Shown here: positions 63,652-64,000 of the stretch, one piece after another | Layout: each line of letters begins with the position of its first letter | Position numbering within the stretch: the first letter of the stretch is position 1 | Origin: Kingdonia uniflora | Taxonomy: Eukaryota; Streptophyta; Magnoliopsida; Ranunculales; Circaeasteraceae | Length of the DNA: 64,000 nucleotides | Direction: 5' to 3' | Assembly (NCBI GenBank): GCA_014058105.1 | Contig: JACGCM010002669.1 | Span: 186,001 to 250,000 of the forward strand | Program-made: the position numbers and the translations under genes | Notes under the pieces: generated by a model | Told to the model about the DNA's origin: nothing | The model's input: only the letters and a program-made list of their open reading frames with translations | The model's database searches: none

Positions 63652-63889
63652 ATGACAGTTTTGTTGAACGATATAATTCAGTCGGTGGAGCTATGGTTGA
63701 AGCTTACTAAGAAGACTCAACCTTATGTAAACCCTAATCTTGATCCAGTGTTGTTAGTTCCCGGTATTGCTGGTTCGATATTGAATTCGGTTGATGATGA
63801 TGGGAAAGAAGAGAGGATTTGGGTTCGGATTCTTCGCGCTGATCATGAGTTTCGGATGAAGCTTTGGTCACGATTCGATCCTAATACAG
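63652..63889 (+). CDS. LCAT4: LCAT4-like phospholipase A1/acyltransferase, first exon (gene continues off the right edge)
   Basis: The ATG at 63652 opens MTVLLNDIIQSVELWLKLTK, followed by YVNPNLDPVLLVPGIAGSIL at ~25-45, then EERIWVRILRADHEFRMKLW and SRFDPNTG. This matches the N-terminus of plant lecithin:cholesterol-acyltransferase-like 4, soluble lipid hydrolases/acyltransferases of the alpha/beta-hydrolase fold that act on phospholipids. The PVLLVPG-AGS segment is the family's oxyanion/lid entry. The catalytic Ser-Asp-His lie in later exons outside the window. The exon ends CTAATACAG|GTATGG at 63889/63890 in phase 1; reading through gives MVFRICVVIELF and a stop, which is intron. The start is chosen because homologues begin at the same point. 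Confidence 0.93.
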
Positions 63890-64000
63890 GTATGGTGTTT
63901 CGAATATGTGTTGTTATTGAATTGTTTTGATTTGTAGAAGGTTATGGTATTGTTGTAAAACTAGTTTAGTAGAATAGTTGGTGATTGTGGATTATGGTTT

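Noticed and set aside
63890..63930. C-terminal end of the 92-aa frame at LCAT4
   Set aside because: The GTATGG after CTAATACAG is a splice donor, and the downstream residues do not fit the family; it is intron.

Overview
The window is a repeat-dense plant nuclear segment, almost certainly from a eudicot. The reasons are AT-rich DNA, several families of plant LTR retrotransposons, an Ac-like hAT transposon, GT-AG introns, a RADIALIS-like MYB gene and the first exon of an LCAT4-like phospholipase/acyltransferase gene. There is no sign of a prokaryote, organelle or virus. Roughly the first 55 kb is a nested graveyard of transposable elements, and recognisable host genes are confined to the last ~7 kb.

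Layout. 1-8789 is the right-hand part of a long LTR (outer element), split at 1437-6955 by a 5.5-kb non-autonomous LTR retrotransposon. That insert has two 589-bp LTRs, a perfect 5-bp target duplication (GACAC) and only antisense reading frames. 8790-13926 is a reverse-strand Ty1/copia element with one 760-bp LTR and an iMet primer site; its reverse transcriptase is split by a 666-bp AT-rich insertion. 14750-17290 is a decayed reverse-strand Tat/Retand-type Ty3/gypsy element. 17660-~22850 holds reverse-strand Athila sequence in an unusual order: internal region, PPT, one LTR, PBS, gag. 23299-29268 is a MITE-like element split by a 5.6-kb chromovirus with paired 419-bp LTRs, whose protease and reverse-transcriptase catalytic aspartates are both changed to asparagine. 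29269-32700 holds weak remnants. 32750-40414 is a second, rearranged Athila copy whose LTR is interrupted by a gag-only LTR element (36986-40245). 40415-41893 is a small TRIM-like element. 45795-54969 is a decayed CRM-like gypsy element interrupted by a 4.3-kb hAT transposon (48212-52493) with matching ends and an 8-bp target duplication.

From 55.5 kb the density of LTR elements falls. A short RADIALIS-like SANT/MYB gene lies at 57276-57557 (reverse strand). A tandemly duplicated AT-rich block lies at 58962-60297. Some spliced but unrecognised exon candidates lie at 60404-62257. The LCAT4-like gene starts at 63652 and runs off the right edge.

The most unusual signal is a set of clustered TTCGAA-centred palindromes in the LTRs of three otherwise different elements (328-545, 13561-13760, 54525-54775). 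In each case the cluster lies upstream of the TATA-like box in the element's own transcriptional direction. No cellular pathway can be reconstructed; the elements relate to each other by nesting order, and the two recognisable genes are independent.
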